Shown here one piece after another: positions 45,074 to 54,486 of a stretch of DNA of 64,000 nucleotides. The notes below the pieces were generated by a model. That model saw only the letters and a program-made list of their open reading frames with translations, searched no databases and was not told the origin of the DNA. This DNA is from Sphingobacterium sp. GVS05A. GTDB lineage: Bacteria > Bacteroidota > Bacteroidia > Sphingobacteriales > Sphingobacteriaceae. Position 1 is the first letter of the stretch; each line of letters opens with the position of its first letter. Both the position numbers and the translations under genes were made by a program. The stretch is taken from the NCBI RefSeq assembly GCF_019969845.1, contig NZ_JAHXYR010000001.1, positions 124,001 through 188,000 of the forward strand, read 5' to 3'.

Positions 45074-45481
45074 TGTTTTTGTTATTTAATTGTGTTAAAC
45101 CATTGCATGTTTTTGAGGCATGCCTTTATTGTACTCCGGTAAAAATAATAGACAGTTTTAATTCGTTATAGGGTGATTTGTTATCCGTGTAAGGTGATGC
45201 ATTATCCGTGGCTGTTAGTTTATTATTCGCTATGGCCCGATCAACCTTGAACTAAGGGATAGACAGGTAGACGCTGCTATGCAGAAATAGCCCGATGCAT
45301 GTTGATTGGAGGTTTGAAGCATTTATTTCCTTCTCATAATGGAATTTTTTACTATCAAAATGAAAGACATTTTTTGTTAAAGTTATTGTGTAGGTTGTTG
45401 TATGTTGCTTGCATTCAATGTTATGTGGTCTGCGTTGTGTATTGTGGAACACTTTTGGCATCAGCGTAAAATAGAAATAGT

Positions 45482-45692
45482 ATGAATTTAATACAGCATC
45501 CACATATTCTTACAGGCAAGGATCTTGGTTGGCAAAGTTATGTCTCTCGGACATGTTCAGATCGGGGTTGGCTAACTGTGCCCTCCCTAAAACTTGGCCC
45601 AGGAGGCTCCGCCAGATCGTATACTGCCAATGAGTTTAAATTTAGCGGAGATAAAAAATGGATTGGCCGGGTATATACAACTATTAGAATGA
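45482..45692 (+). pseudogene. argE (acetylornithine deacetylase) C-terminal remnant, frameshifted
   Basis: The frame from 45482 reads DLGWQSYVSRTCSDRGWL, then VPSLKLGPGGSARSYTANEF, matching the C-terminal signature of Bacteroidetes ArgE/M20 deacetylases (SDQAL..PSLKxGPGDSARSHTADEF). After this the homology moves to another frame, which reads LNLAEIKNGLAGYIQLLE and a TGA at 45690-45692, the family's usual last helix. The N-terminal three-quarters of the gene is missing and the conserved Asp and His of GDSARSH are already replaced (G, Y). It precedes an ArgA-like gene, so an arginine-biosynthesis pair was probably here. Confidence 0.72.
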
Positions 45693-45738
45693 CTTCCTGA
45701 TGCATGGGAGACAAGTTTTGACAAATAAGCAAAATGTT

Positions 45739-46338
45739 ATGGAAACAGATCGTATAATCGTACGAACAGCGACAGCAGCAGACTTAAAATATGCGATGGA
45801 GATTTCAGCGGAAATGGCTTCATCAGCAAAAGCGCGAGGCACGGGAATAGGCACACGAACCCCGCAGTCGATCTGCAACAAGATCCTCGATGGTAATGCG
45901 GTCATCGCATTGACACAAACGGGAGAATGGGTTGGCTACATTTATCTGGAAGCCTATGCCGAGGAGGAATTTATTTCGCATTGCGGCCTTATCGTTTCGC
46001 CATCCTGGCGACGTAGGGGTGTCGCAACACTTATGAAAAGACAGATCTTCGAACTTTCGAAATTAAAATATCCTAAAGCAAAGATCTTTGGCATCACGAC
46101 TTCGCTGGCTACCATGAAGATCAATTCAAAACTGGGTTTATTTCCGGTCAGCTTCTCGGAGATTACCCGCGATCCTTCCTTTTGGAACAAATGCCAAAAC
46201 TGCATCAACTACCCGGATCTAGAGAAAAAGGAATTCAAGAACTGTTACTGCACAGCCATGCTTTTTGACCCCAGTGCATTACAAAATTTAGCTATAGAAA
46301 AACCCCGAAGGTCTTATAGTAGTCCGACCATCCATTGA
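45739..46338 (+). CDS. GNAT acetyltransferase, ArgA-like (candidate N-acetylglutamate synthase)
   Basis: A 199-residue GNAT protein. ATG at 45739 begins METDRIIVRTATAADLKYA; a frame-extension to 45700 overlaps the argE remnant and is less likely. The acetyl-CoA loop is SPSWRRRGVATLMK (about 92-105). The C-terminal WNKCQNCINY and NCYCTAMLFDP cysteine pattern (CxxC ... CxC) is the same as in the GNAT protein that stands beside argG in many Bacteroidota and is thought to make the N-acylated glutamate for arginine synthesis. Here it stands alone, next to an argE relic. Its substrate is inferred. Confidence 0.72.
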   Translation: METDRIIVRTATAADLKYAMEISAEMASSAKARGTGIGTRTPQSICNKILDGNAVIALTQTGEWVGYIYLEAYAEEEFISHCGLIVSPSWRRRGVATLMKRQIFELSKLKYPKAKIFGITTSLATMKINSKLGLFPVSFSEITRDPSFWNKCQNCINYPDLEKKEFKNCYCTAMLFDPSALQNLAIEKPRRSYSSPTIH

Positions 46339-46400
46339 TCAGACCTGATTCTGATAGAGCGGATTTATAAAATCCCACATTTTTCAACTCACGTATACCA

Positions 46401-46444
46401 TAAGAACCTCTTTCCTTTTACAGGCCAAAGGAAGAAGGTTCTTA
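46401..46444 (+). terminator. Long hairpin terminator after the GNAT gene
   Basis: TAAGAACCTCTTTCCTTT pairs with AAAGGAAGAAGGTTCTTA (two central mismatches), a strong structure 60 bases past the stop, followed by TATATAAA. Confidence 0.55.
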
Positions 46445-46656
46445 TATAAATGAGCCGGCATATAAGCCTAGGTAAGGGAAGACGTGGTTGATGAACAGGA
46501 TGTTTCATCGTCTCAAAAATTTTCTTGGGCTGAGCAAACTAATCCATTGAAATATTATTAATTTCGAAGGGGCATGTAAGGATAAACAGCCATTTAGCTG
46601 GAAGGATAGATGCGCATGTAAAATCAGCTTTTAAAGTAGAAGAAAATAAAAATTCG

Positions 46657-47544
46657 ATGAAAACTATTGACCAACATAGAACTCAATTTGATAACTTCGT
46701 TTGGATAGATATCTGTCAACCGGACAAAGAAAGCCTGAACAAAATTGCTGAAGAATATCAATTAGACTATTTTCAAATAAAGGATAGCCTGGAACCGGGG
46801 CATTTGCCCAAGTTTGAAAGTCAACCCAATTATAATTTTTTGATATTGAGGGCATTTACATCCACCATTGAAAAGGGGGCAACGACAATCAATGAATTGT
46901 CAAATAAAATAGCCTTTTTCTACAATGGACACAAGCTTATCACGATACACCGTAGCCAATTTGCTTTCTTAGACACCGTAAAGCAAAAATATGAAACCTC
47001 GGAAGAACTACTGGTCTATTTGATTTATAAAATGGTCGAAACTTACCAAATACCATTGGATACACTGGACGAAAAGATCATCGAAATAGAACAAACAATA
47101 TTTCTTAAAGATTATGCAAGGGTGTCTTTAAAAGATCTATATTTCTTGAAAGCACAGACCCGGATTACAAAGAAACTTTTACAGATTTTTCAGAACGTAA
47201 CCCACCAAATTGAGGTGGCGGAGAATAACAAGACTGCTTTGCAGGATATAAAAGACAAACTATTGAATCTGATACTCAGTTATGATGAAGTCATCGAAAA
47301 TGCCAACAATTTATTGACCACCTACCATTCTGTCAATGCCCAAAAAAGCAATGATGTCATGAAATTGCTGACTATTTTTTCGGCATTCTTTTTACCATTG
47401 ACGTTTTTAGCAGGAATTTATGGGATGAACTTTGAAAATATGCCCGAATTGAAGTGGCGCTTTGGCTATTTTATCACGCTCGGGGTAATGGCAATTATTT
47501 CGATAATCATCTATTTATGGTTCAAACGCAGACGGATTATCTAA
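46657..47544 (+). CDS. CorA-family divalent metal ion transporter
   Basis: A 295-residue inner-membrane channel protein. Residues ~1-230 form the cytoplasmic alpha/beta and long-helix region; two membrane helices follow at about 238-257 and 268-288, joined by the signature loop YGMNFENMPEL. The Gly-Met-Asn selectivity motif is intact, so Mg2+ (or Co2+/Ni2+) uptake is expected. The positively charged end (WFKRRRII) is typical. Length slightly below E. coli CorA (316). Stands alone with about 200 bases on either side. Confidence 0.9.
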   Translation: MKTIDQHRTQFDNFVWIDICQPDKESLNKIAEEYQLDYFQIKDSLEPGHLPKFESQPNYNFLILRAFTSTIEKGATTINELSNKIAFFYNGHKLITIHRSQFAFLDTVKQKYETSEELLVYLIYKMVETYQIPLDTLDEKIIEIEQTIFLKDYARVSLKDLYFLKAQTRITKKLLQIFQNVTHQIEVAENNKTALQDIKDKLLNLILSYDEVIENANNLLTTYHSVNAQKSNDVMKLLTIFSAFFLPLTFLAGIYGMNFENMPELKWRFGYFITLGVMAIISIIIYLWFKRRRII

Positions 47545-47734
47545 ATTTCCAATGCTATGCTACCCGTAGTACGATCAGAAAAATAACGCTTATATTTTAC
47601 TAAAAGAAGGAAATACAACCAATAATTGTTAAAAGCAACAATAAGTAGTGTAAATACAACTAAGGGTAGCGCTGTTTATTCGCCGTGATACTGGCCTGCA
47701 AAATAACTTTGTAGTATCAAAAAAATATAAAGAC

Positions 47735-48658
47735 ATGATGCTAAATTCTAAATCAATCGGCAATAAAATAGCCGAAGCAAGAAAGAAAACAAATCTTTCA
47801 CAGGCCGAACTTGCTCAGCAGGTTTCGATCAGTCCACAAGCGGTAGGTAAATGGGAGCGGGGTGAATCGATGCCAGATATCATGACATTGAACAGGCTAG
47901 CGGAGATACTTGCTGTAGACCTCAATTACTTTTCCGAAAGTTTTCATAGGAATCAGATTGACCATACGGATCAGGAATCCACCGACCGACAGGCCTATCC
48001 AACTGATTCGGTATCGAAATCTGAAAATCAGGTTGGCCGAAGCTGGGATATGTCGAAAGGCAACTGGGAAAATGCTGATTTCTCGGGTTTAAAGAATCTG
48101 AAAGAACAGTTCAGCTCTTCCAATATAAAAAATTGCAAGTTTATAAACGCAGATCTATCGGGGTTAATACTTGGCAAGAACAATATTGAATTATGTGACT
48201 TCTCATCTTCAGACCTGACAAACAGTAAAATACAGTCTTCTAATCTGTTAAAGAATCAGTTTAACCGTTGCTCCTTTATTGATGCTGATTTTTCGAGAAG
48301 CAATATCGGAAAGTGTAATTTCTCTGATGCAGATTTTACCGGTGCCAGATTTGATACTGGCTGTTTTGAGAGCAATGAAATGACCAATGCTGTATTGAAA
48401 CACACTTCATTTAAAAATACGGGGATCAGTGATGTTATTTTTGAAGGTATGATCGAAGACTGTCATTTTGAGGGCTGTGGGTTTTATAAAGTCAAATTTC
48501 AGGGAGCTACCATCTTGAATACCTTTTTTAAATATAATAGCAAATTTAAAAAAGTAGAGTTCTCAGATTGCAAGGTTGACAGACTGACTTATGCTTTCCT
48601 GAAGAATAATGAAGCAAACTTAACGGGGATAACCCTTCTAGAGGAATCAGCGTACTGA
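47735..48658 (+). CDS. XRE-family HTH regulator fused to pentapeptide repeats
   Basis: A 307-residue protein. Residues ~8-65 form a Cro/C1-type HTH (IAEARKKTNLSQAELAQQV, SPQAVGKWERGES), a ~40-residue linker follows, and residues ~110-290 form pentapeptide-like repeats (NADFSGL, NCKFINADLSGL, LCDFSSSDLTNS, CSFIDADFSRS, KCNFSDADFTGARF). Such repeats fold into a right-handed square beta helix; some mimic DNA and protect gyrase. Domain order (HTH then repeats) occurs in this phylum but its role is unknown. An ATG three bases later (47738) is an equally good start. Confidence 0.85.
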   Translation: MMLNSKSIGNKIAEARKKTNLSQAELAQQVSISPQAVGKWERGESMPDIMTLNRLAEILAVDLNYFSESFHRNQIDHTDQESTDRQAYPTDSVSKSENQVGRSWDMSKGNWENADFSGLKNLKEQFSSSNIKNCKFINADLSGLILGKNNIELCDFSSSDLTNSKIQSSNLLKNQFNRCSFIDADFSRSNIGKCNFSDADFTGARFDTGCFESNEMTNAVLKHTSFKNTGISDVIFEGMIEDCHFEGCGFYKVKFQGATILNTFFKYNSKFKKVEFSDCKVDRLTYAFLKNNEANLTGITLLEESAY

Positions 48659-48668
48659 TCTGAAAAGA

Positions 48669-48701
48669 TGCCCCCTAAAAGTGTTTAACTTTTTGGGGGC
48701 A
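48669..48701. terminator. Bidirectional terminator between XRE and kup genes
   Basis: TGCCCCCTAAAAGT / ACTTTTTGGGGGCA (one mismatch) around GTTTA, ten bases after the XRE stop, serving the rightward gene and possibly the convergent kup gene at its left. Confidence 0.75.
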
Positions 48702-48791
48702 TTGTCATTTTGGACAACCCTGTTTATTTAAAAATAACAGAGATCCTTACAGCAGTGGTATCGTAGTTTCCGCTAAAACTGCTGTTGATGG

Positions 48792-50744
48792 TTAGGCCTT
48801 TCGCTCTAATTTATTTTCGGCAAATGGTACGATTACTAACGGATATTTCTCTGTTTCAATATTGCTCCTGTCCAGTCCAAAATTGATATAGTCTTTTACG
48901 GAGAAATAGCGCAAGTTGTAATATCCCTTCATAACAAAATTTTTCCAGAACGGCATTCGGTTATCATAGGAAAGAAAACTGTCCATAATCATAAATTTAA
49001 AATCCCCAATTTTGTTCTGTTGATAAGCCTGTTCCAGCGAATCTTCGACATCTACTTCATTCTTTTCGATCATATCATTGACGACCTGTTTAAAGTAATA
49101 GCCAATCCGGGGATCTTCACGGAATCCCAGATCAAATTGGATGTAATAGACATCGTTTCGGATAATAGTTTCAACTGAATATCGTTGTAAATAGGGCTCA
49201 TCTAGAATATTGACATGTACAAACCAATAAATGTCAGCACGTTTTGGAAGACCGAATTTTAGGATCGAATCCATAATTGTTTTTTCGATCTTTTTTTCAG
49301 AATCTGAAGTCGTCAAATACACGAGATTGGTTGCATACTTTGGAAGTTTTTCGTCAGTACTCAATTTAGTAAGCAAGGGCAGGTGTTCCGATAGTTTGAC
49401 AAAGGACTGAATATTGGATTTGATCTGCCGGCCCCTCCACCAGACGTACATCACGGCAAAGAGCGAAAAGCCCAATAGCAGGGTTATCCAGCCGCCTTCT
49501 TTAACTTTAAGCAGATTGGCAGATAAAAAGCTTAGTTCTATCGCCAAAAAGATGAAAGTGATCAATATATTAAAGATAAATGGTACACGTTTGATACGCA
49601 GATAGGCATTGATCAAAATTGTACTCATCAGCATTGTGAGGGTGACACTGAGACCAAATGCGGCTTCCATTCTTGTACTTTGCTTAAAATATAAAACCAT
49701 CCCAACGCAGCCGCACATCAGAAACCAGTTGATTGCAGGAATATACAATTGGCCTTTTACATTACTTGGAAATAGTACTAGATGTTTGGGCCATATATTG
49801 AGCCTGATTGCTTCATTGATTAACGTAAAACAGCCACTGATCAAAGCTTGAGAGGCAATAATGGTCGCCAATGTTGCAATCCCTAATGCAAACCAAAATA
49901 TAGATTTCGGAACAATATGATAAAAAGGACTGAGACTGCCCACTTCTTCGCCGACATGGTTTAGTAACCATGTTGTCTGTCCTGCGTAGCAAAGTATAAG
50001 CGCAATTTTTATAAATACCCAGGTCATGCGGATGTTGTTCCGCCCACAGTGTCCCATGTCGCTATACAGTGCTTCGGCACCAGTCGTACAAAGGAAAATA
50101 CTGCCCAACAACCAAAATCCTTTGGTCTCGTTGACCAGCATTTGATAAGCATAATATGGATTTAGCGCTTTAAAGACATTCCAATTATCTCCAATTGATA
50201 GGATGCCTATTACGGCAATAAAGCCAAACCAAATAATCATCAAGGGGCCAAATATCTTCCCGATTTTATCAGTGCCGAACTGCTGAAAAACGAATAGTAA
50301 GATCAAGATCCCGACGATAATGGGAACGGTATTAAAACCGGGAACAACAGCCTGTACACCTTCGACGGCCGAAGCAACCGACATTGGCGGCGTAATAATA
50401 CCGTCAGCCATCAAAAAGGCGCCTCCTGCCATGGCGATGAAAACGAGCCATTTACCGCTGTAACGTCGGACTAAAGCATAAAGAGAGAAAATACCACCTT
50501 CGCCTTTGTTGTCAGCCTGCAAGGTAATAAGGACATACTTGATCGTTGTCTGAAAAACAAGTGTCCAAAAGATACAACTTAAACTGCCAAGCGCTATCGC
50601 TTCTGTAATCACCCGATGATGAAAAACAGCATTTAGTGTATACAGTGGTGATGTACCGATATCACCGAAAACAATCCCTATTGCAATCAGTGAGCCGGCA
50701 AGAGTGATCCTTTTATGGAATTCTGCGGTGTTATGTCCAGACAT
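48792..50744 (-). CDS. kup: KUP-family low-affinity potassium transporter
   Basis: A 650-residue K+:H+ symporter with about 12 membrane helices in the first ~450 residues and a ~200-residue cytoplasmic tail. Family signatures are clear: ALGVVFGDIGTSPLYT-like IGIVFGDIGTSPLYTLNA near residue 22, and GEGGIFSLYALVRR at about 81-94. It is the last gene of the minus-strand potassium region, about 100 bases after the kinase gene. Placing a constitutive K+ importer beside the inducible Kdp pump suggests joint potassium control. Confidence 0.95.
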   Translation of the reverse strand: MSGHNTAEFHKRITLAGSLIAIGIVFGDIGTSPLYTLNAVFHHRVITEAIALGSLSCIFWTLVFQTTIKYVLITLQADNKGEGGIFSLYALVRRYSGKWLVFIAMAGGAFLMADGIITPPMSVASAVEGVQAVVPGFNTVPIIVGILILLFVFQQFGTDKIGKIFGPLMIIWFGFIAVIGILSIGDNWNVFKALNPYYAYQMLVNETKGFWLLGSIFLCTTGAEALYSDMGHCGRNNIRMTWVFIKIALILCYAGQTTWLLNHVGEEVGSLSPFYHIVPKSIFWFALGIATLATIIASQALISGCFTLINEAIRLNIWPKHLVLFPSNVKGQLYIPAINWFLMCGCVGMVLYFKQSTRMEAAFGLSVTLTMLMSTILINAYLRIKRVPFIFNILITFIFLAIELSFLSANLLKVKEGGWITLLLGFSLFAVMYVWWRGRQIKSNIQSFVKLSEHLPLLTKLSTDEKLPKYATNLVYLTTSDSEKKIEKTIMDSILKFGLPKRADIYWFVHVNILDEPYLQRYSVETIIRNDVYYIQFDLGFREDPRIGYYFKQVVNDMIEKNEVDVEDSLEQAYQQNKIGDFKFMIMDSFLSYDNRMPFWKNFVMKGYYNLRYFSVKDYINFGLDRSNIETEKYPLVIVPFAENKLERKA

Positions 50745-50846
50745 AATTTAGTTTTTCCTGCAAATTAAGTTAAAATTTGCATTGAAATCTAAAGTCTATT
50801 CTTTTTTTATTAATAGCACAAATTAGACGAAATATATGGCATCTAA

Positions 50847-52586
50847 TCACACTGCTTTATTATCCATATTAAGTGTAAAATAAAAGGTACTTCCGGCGCC
50901 GTATTCACTTTCCACCCAGATTCCACCGCCCTGTGCCTCGATGAATTCTTTACTGATACTCAGGCCTAAACCAGTACCTTCTTTTTTTGTTCCGGGAATA
51001 CGAAAATACCGTTCAAAAATCTTTTTTAGATATTGGGGCTGTATTCCTTGTCCGGTATCCGAGACCGAAAACCTGACCTGATTATTCTCCCGTTCCGTTT
51101 TGATGGATATCTTCGAATTCTCATACGAATAACGTATGGCATTGGAAATTAAATTGGTCAGCACCCAAGCCGATTTTTCACTGTCGGTCACCGCGGTTGA
51201 GGCATCCTCGTCCATTTCAATTGCGATCTGTATGTTTTTATTGTCGGCCGCAGATTTATTTGCGTTGACAGCATACTCAATAATGGGTTTGATCTCCGAT
51301 GGTAGCAGATTGATTTGTATAGAGCCACTTTCGACTTGTGTTATATTGAGCAGCTCTCCCGTTATTTTCAGTAGTCTATCGGTATCGTCTTTTATTCCGT
51401 TGATCAGGTCTTTTTGCTCGCCATTTAAAACCCCAACTTTTTCATTCTCCAACAGTTGTACGCCCATTTGAATGGATGAAATAGGCGTTTTAAACTCATG
51501 CGATACTGTTCCCATAAAATTTGTTTTCGCGAGGTCAAGCTCTTTAAAGGGAGTAATATTGCGCAATAGGATTACCTGGCCGATGAATTTGATATCTGTT
51601 TCGCCGGTGGGGACGATATTGATGTCGATTACTTCTTTCTCAAAATAACTTTCTTTGCCATCTGCATAGATCTTCAACTGTTCTGCTTTGTTGCTTTTTG
51701 GCGCTGGTAGAAAGATGTCTTTTATAATATCCCGGATCAGGTCATTGGTTACGGCGATATCTTGTACAGCTTTTCCAATGAAATCTTCTTTCCGTAGTCC
51801 TGATATATTCAAGGCTTCATCGTTGGCAAACAGGACCTTTTTATTTTCGTCGATCCCAATAACAGGATCATGCATATTGTCGATCAAGGTTTCGATCCGC
51901 TTTTTCCCTTTTAGGATCTTTTCTAATTTGCTGTCCGAATATTCTTCCAGCTTCTCAGCCATGGTATTAAATGATCGCGCCAGATCTCCAAATTCGTTGT
52001 GTCCACCGAAGTTGACGCGTTTTGAATAATTTTGGCCGGCAATTTCCTTGATACTTTCGGTTAACTCCCGTATAGGATTGGCAATATTGGACGGAAGATT
52101 GACCAATAATATGACCGCGATCAGAAAACATAATGCTCCTGTAAATGAAATGATGAGTATCGCTCTGCGGGCGGTTTCATCTGCAATGTTACTTTTTCTG
52201 CTGATAGCATCCATATTTAACCGCATTAATTCGGTAATGTCTTTTCGGATGGAAGAGCTTAGCTGTGCATCGTCGGGTTTATTTTTAAGCGAATTGAAGT
52301 GCTTTACAATTAGGTTTGTCCTCTCGATCTCGCCGATTTCAGTCACGTTTCCCATCTGTAGCGTCAAATTATTTTGAAATGTGTCAATTGCCGCCGCATC
52401 CTTGCTGATATCTTCCAACGCCAGAAGCATATTCCGGGAATAGAGCAAGGTGTTGTAATTTGCAACAAGTATATTATTCGTGTCTCTTTTGAGCTGATTA
52501 ACATACCATCCGCTAATAACAGCTAAGGCTACGATCAATATAAATAGGAGCCCTACACCAAATGTTAATTTTGCTTTAATTTTCAT
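50847..52586 (-). CDS. Membrane sensor histidine kinase of the kdp locus
   Basis: A 579-residue kinase. Membrane helices at about 7-28 and 145-167 enclose a ~115-residue periplasmic sensor; a HAMP domain (about 168-220), a PAS domain (about 235-345, VIGIDENKKVLFANDEALNI), a HisKA domain with GTVSHEFKTPISS (about 362-374) and a HATPase with N, G1 and G2 boxes (LISNAIRYS, DTGQGI, GTGLGLSISKEF) follow. It starts one base after the KdpD-sensor gene ends. Single-chain KdpD of proteobacteria carries its own kinase; here the catalytic half is a separate protein with its own membrane sensor. The NtrC-type regulator at 59292 is its likely partner. Confidence 0.9.
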   Translation of the reverse strand: MKIKAKLTFGVGLLFILIVALAVISGWYVNQLKRDTNNILVANYNTLLYSRNMLLALEDISKDAAAIDTFQNNLTLQMGNVTEIGEIERTNLIVKHFNSLKNKPDDAQLSSSIRKDITELMRLNMDAISRKSNIADETARRAILIISFTGALCFLIAVILLVNLPSNIANPIRELTESIKEIAGQNYSKRVNFGGHNEFGDLARSFNTMAEKLEEYSDSKLEKILKGKKRIETLIDNMHDPVIGIDENKKVLFANDEALNISGLRKEDFIGKAVQDIAVTNDLIRDIIKDIFLPAPKSNKAEQLKIYADGKESYFEKEVIDINIVPTGETDIKFIGQVILLRNITPFKELDLAKTNFMGTVSHEFKTPISSIQMGVQLLENEKVGVLNGEQKDLINGIKDDTDRLLKITGELLNITQVESGSIQINLLPSEIKPIIEYAVNANKSAADNKNIQIAIEMDEDASTAVTDSEKSAWVLTNLISNAIRYSYENSKISIKTERENNQVRFSVSDTGQGIQPQYLKKIFERYFRIPGTKKEGTGLGLSISKEFIEAQGGGIWVESEYGAGSTFYFTLNMDNKAV

Positions 52587-52587
52587 T

Positions 52588-53709
52588 TTATGACAATATT
52601 ACGAGATCAATATTTTCCTGAGACAATTTATTTAATAAAGCTTTGAATGTATCAGTTGCGAGAATGATCTTAATCAGATTGATATGTGGTTTACCGATAC
52701 AGACCGTCGTGATCATACGTTCTTCACATTCTTTAATAATGGCTTTGGTAGCGTTCTTGGCCTTTACCTTAATAATTTCAGCCCCTAGTTCGGTAGCCAG
52801 TTTAAAGTTGTTGATGAGATGTCGCTGTTTATCCAACGCAATCCTGTCTACGCTCTCTTTGGGAACCTGTACATACATGACATACCACTTGCTATTATAG
52901 TAATTGGCCAGACGGGCAGTTTTCCTGATGACATTTTTGGCCGTTTGTTCGTTTGAACTGATGCAGGCCAGAAAACGTTCTTTTTTAACATTTCGATTGA
53001 GGACAACCTCCGTTTCGACCTTCCTTTGCACCTGCGAAGCGACTTCCTTTAATGCTAGTTCGCGCAACTGCAGAATATGTTCACTTTTGAAGAAATTGTT
53101 GAGAGCTGCGGTTATTTTTGAACTTTCATAAATCTTACCTTCCTTTAGCCTATTAATCAGCTCCTCTGCTGTTAAGTCGATATTGACAACTTCATCGGCC
53201 TGGGCAACCACACTGTCTGGAATACGCTCCTGTACATCAATACCTGTGATATCTCTGACTTCATCATTGAGGCTCTCAATATGTTGAATGTTTACAGCAC
53301 TAATGACATTGATACCGGCATCAAGGATATCCATCACATCCTGCCATCTTTTTTCGTTTTTGCTGCCTTCTATATTTGTATGCGCCAGTTCATCAACAAT
53401 AACCACTTCGGGTCTAAGATTGACAATAGCCTGTACATCCATTTCCTCAAGCTCCTTGCCTTTGTAAAATAAGGTTCTCCTTGGGATCATTGGAAGACCA
53501 GCCAGCAACGCATGGGTTTCGATACGCTGATGAGTTTCGATATAACCGATCCTGACATCGATACCACTCTGTAAAAGTGCATGTGCTTCCTGAAGCATAC
53601 GGAAGGTCTTACCAACTCCGGCACTCATCCCGATATAGAGTTTGAATTTACCTCTTCGGGATTTCTGAATCAGATTTAAAAAATGTTCCGCACTTTTTCT
53701 TTCATCCAT
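52588..53709 (-). CDS. kdpD: KdpD sensor domain protein (N-terminal half only)
   Basis: A 373-residue cytoplasmic protein equal to the N-terminal KdpD and USP domains. The Walker-A-like GMSAGVGKT lies at residues 27-35 and VIVDELAHTN (Walker-B-like) near 104-113, with HIESLNDEV just after; a universal-stress-protein domain covers about 240-373. No membrane or kinase domain follows, unlike the ~890-residue E. coli KdpD. It is one base away from the kinase gene downstream, so the two probably form one signalling unit sensing K+ limitation or turgor. Confidence 0.9.
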   Translation of the reverse strand: MDERKSAEHFLNLIQKSRRGKFKLYIGMSAGVGKTFRMLQEAHALLQSGIDVRIGYIETHQRIETHALLAGLPMIPRRTLFYKGKELEEMDVQAIVNLRPEVVIVDELAHTNIEGSKNEKRWQDVMDILDAGINVISAVNIQHIESLNDEVRDITGIDVQERIPDSVVAQADEVVNIDLTAEELINRLKEGKIYESSKITAALNNFFKSEHILQLRELALKEVASQVQRKVETEVVLNRNVKKERFLACISSNEQTAKNVIRKTARLANYYNSKWYVMYVQVPKESVDRIALDKQRHLINNFKLATELGAEIIKVKAKNATKAIIKECEERMITTVCIGKPHINLIKIILATDTFKALLNKLSQENIDLVILS

Positions 53710-53737
53710 AACATGTGATAACTTTTATAAACTTACA

Positions 53738-53769
53738 AATTCCCCTTAAACAAATTGCCAAGGGGAATT
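53738..53769 (-). terminator. Intercistronic hairpin between kdpC and kdpD
   Basis: AATTCCCCTT pairs perfectly with AAGGGGAATT around a 12-base loop. No T-run follows on the minus strand, so this is more likely an RNA-stability or partial-attenuation element separating structural and sensor genes than a full terminator. Confidence 0.4.
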
Positions 53770-53840
53770 ATTAATCTATCCGCCCTGCTTAGACGAAAAA
53801 GCAGCTAAACAAAGCCTGATAGTTTCATGGTTGGAGTTTT

Positions 53841-54407
53841 TTATCTGCTCGCCAACTTATCCAGGGCGATGTTGAGCTTTAACACATTGATTTTTTGAGG
53901 ACCGAAAATTCCCAACAAGGGTCTTTCAGCATTGTCCTCGATCAATTGATTTATTTTCTGTTCTTCGATACCTCGTATCGTTGCGATACGTTTGACCTGA
54001 ACTTTGGCCGCTTGAATTGAGAAGTTCGGATCTAATCCACTTCCACTTGCCGTAATCAGATCGACAGGTATTTCGGATTTTTTGATGCCAGGGTTGTGTA
54101 CTAAAAATGTATCGATACGCGCCTGTACTTGACTTAGGTATTCTTCATTTGAAGGCCCTTTGTTACTCGCTCCCGACCCGGCAGCATTGTAATTTACCGC
54201 AGAGGGTCTCGACCAAAAGTATTTGTCGGCTGTGAAGGCCTGACCAATATTTGAATAATACTTTTTACCATTGTGCTCAATGATTTTTCCCTTTCCCGCG
54301 TTGGAGGAAAACTGGGCCATCCCCCAGACAGCTAATGGATAGATCACTGTAAAGAACAGGATCATAATGATGGTCAACTTTATTGCGGGCAAAATGTGTT
54401 TTTTCAT
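53841..54407 (-). CDS. kdpC: K(+)-transporting ATPase subunit C
   Basis: A 188-residue KdpC with one N-terminal membrane helix (about 10-32) and a periplasmic domain bearing the conserved GQAFTADKYFWSRPSAVNYNA-type segment (as AFTADKYFWSRPSA), GSGLDPNFSI and LGIFGPQKINVLKLN. It stabilises the KdpA-KdpB complex. It lies 79 bases after kdpB. Confidence 0.96.
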   Translation of the reverse strand: MKKHILPAIKLTIIMILFFTVIYPLAVWGMAQFSSNAGKGKIIEHNGKKYYSNIGQAFTADKYFWSRPSAVNYNAAGSGASNKGPSNEEYLSQVQARIDTFLVHNPGIKKSEIPVDLITASGSGLDPNFSIQAAKVQVKRIATIRGIEEQKINQLIEDNAERPLLGIFGPQKINVLKLNIALDKLASR

Positions 54408-54486
54408 TTCATTTATATTTTATGAGGGTAAAATCAGAAAGAAACAAGTTCTGTGAGATTTTATCCCTCTTGATTTATTTTACGGA

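Noticed and set aside
45252..45503. 83-codon frame on the minus strand upstream of peptide copy 2
   Set aside because: No signal, domain or balanced composition, and it overlaps the argE remnant; probably chance.
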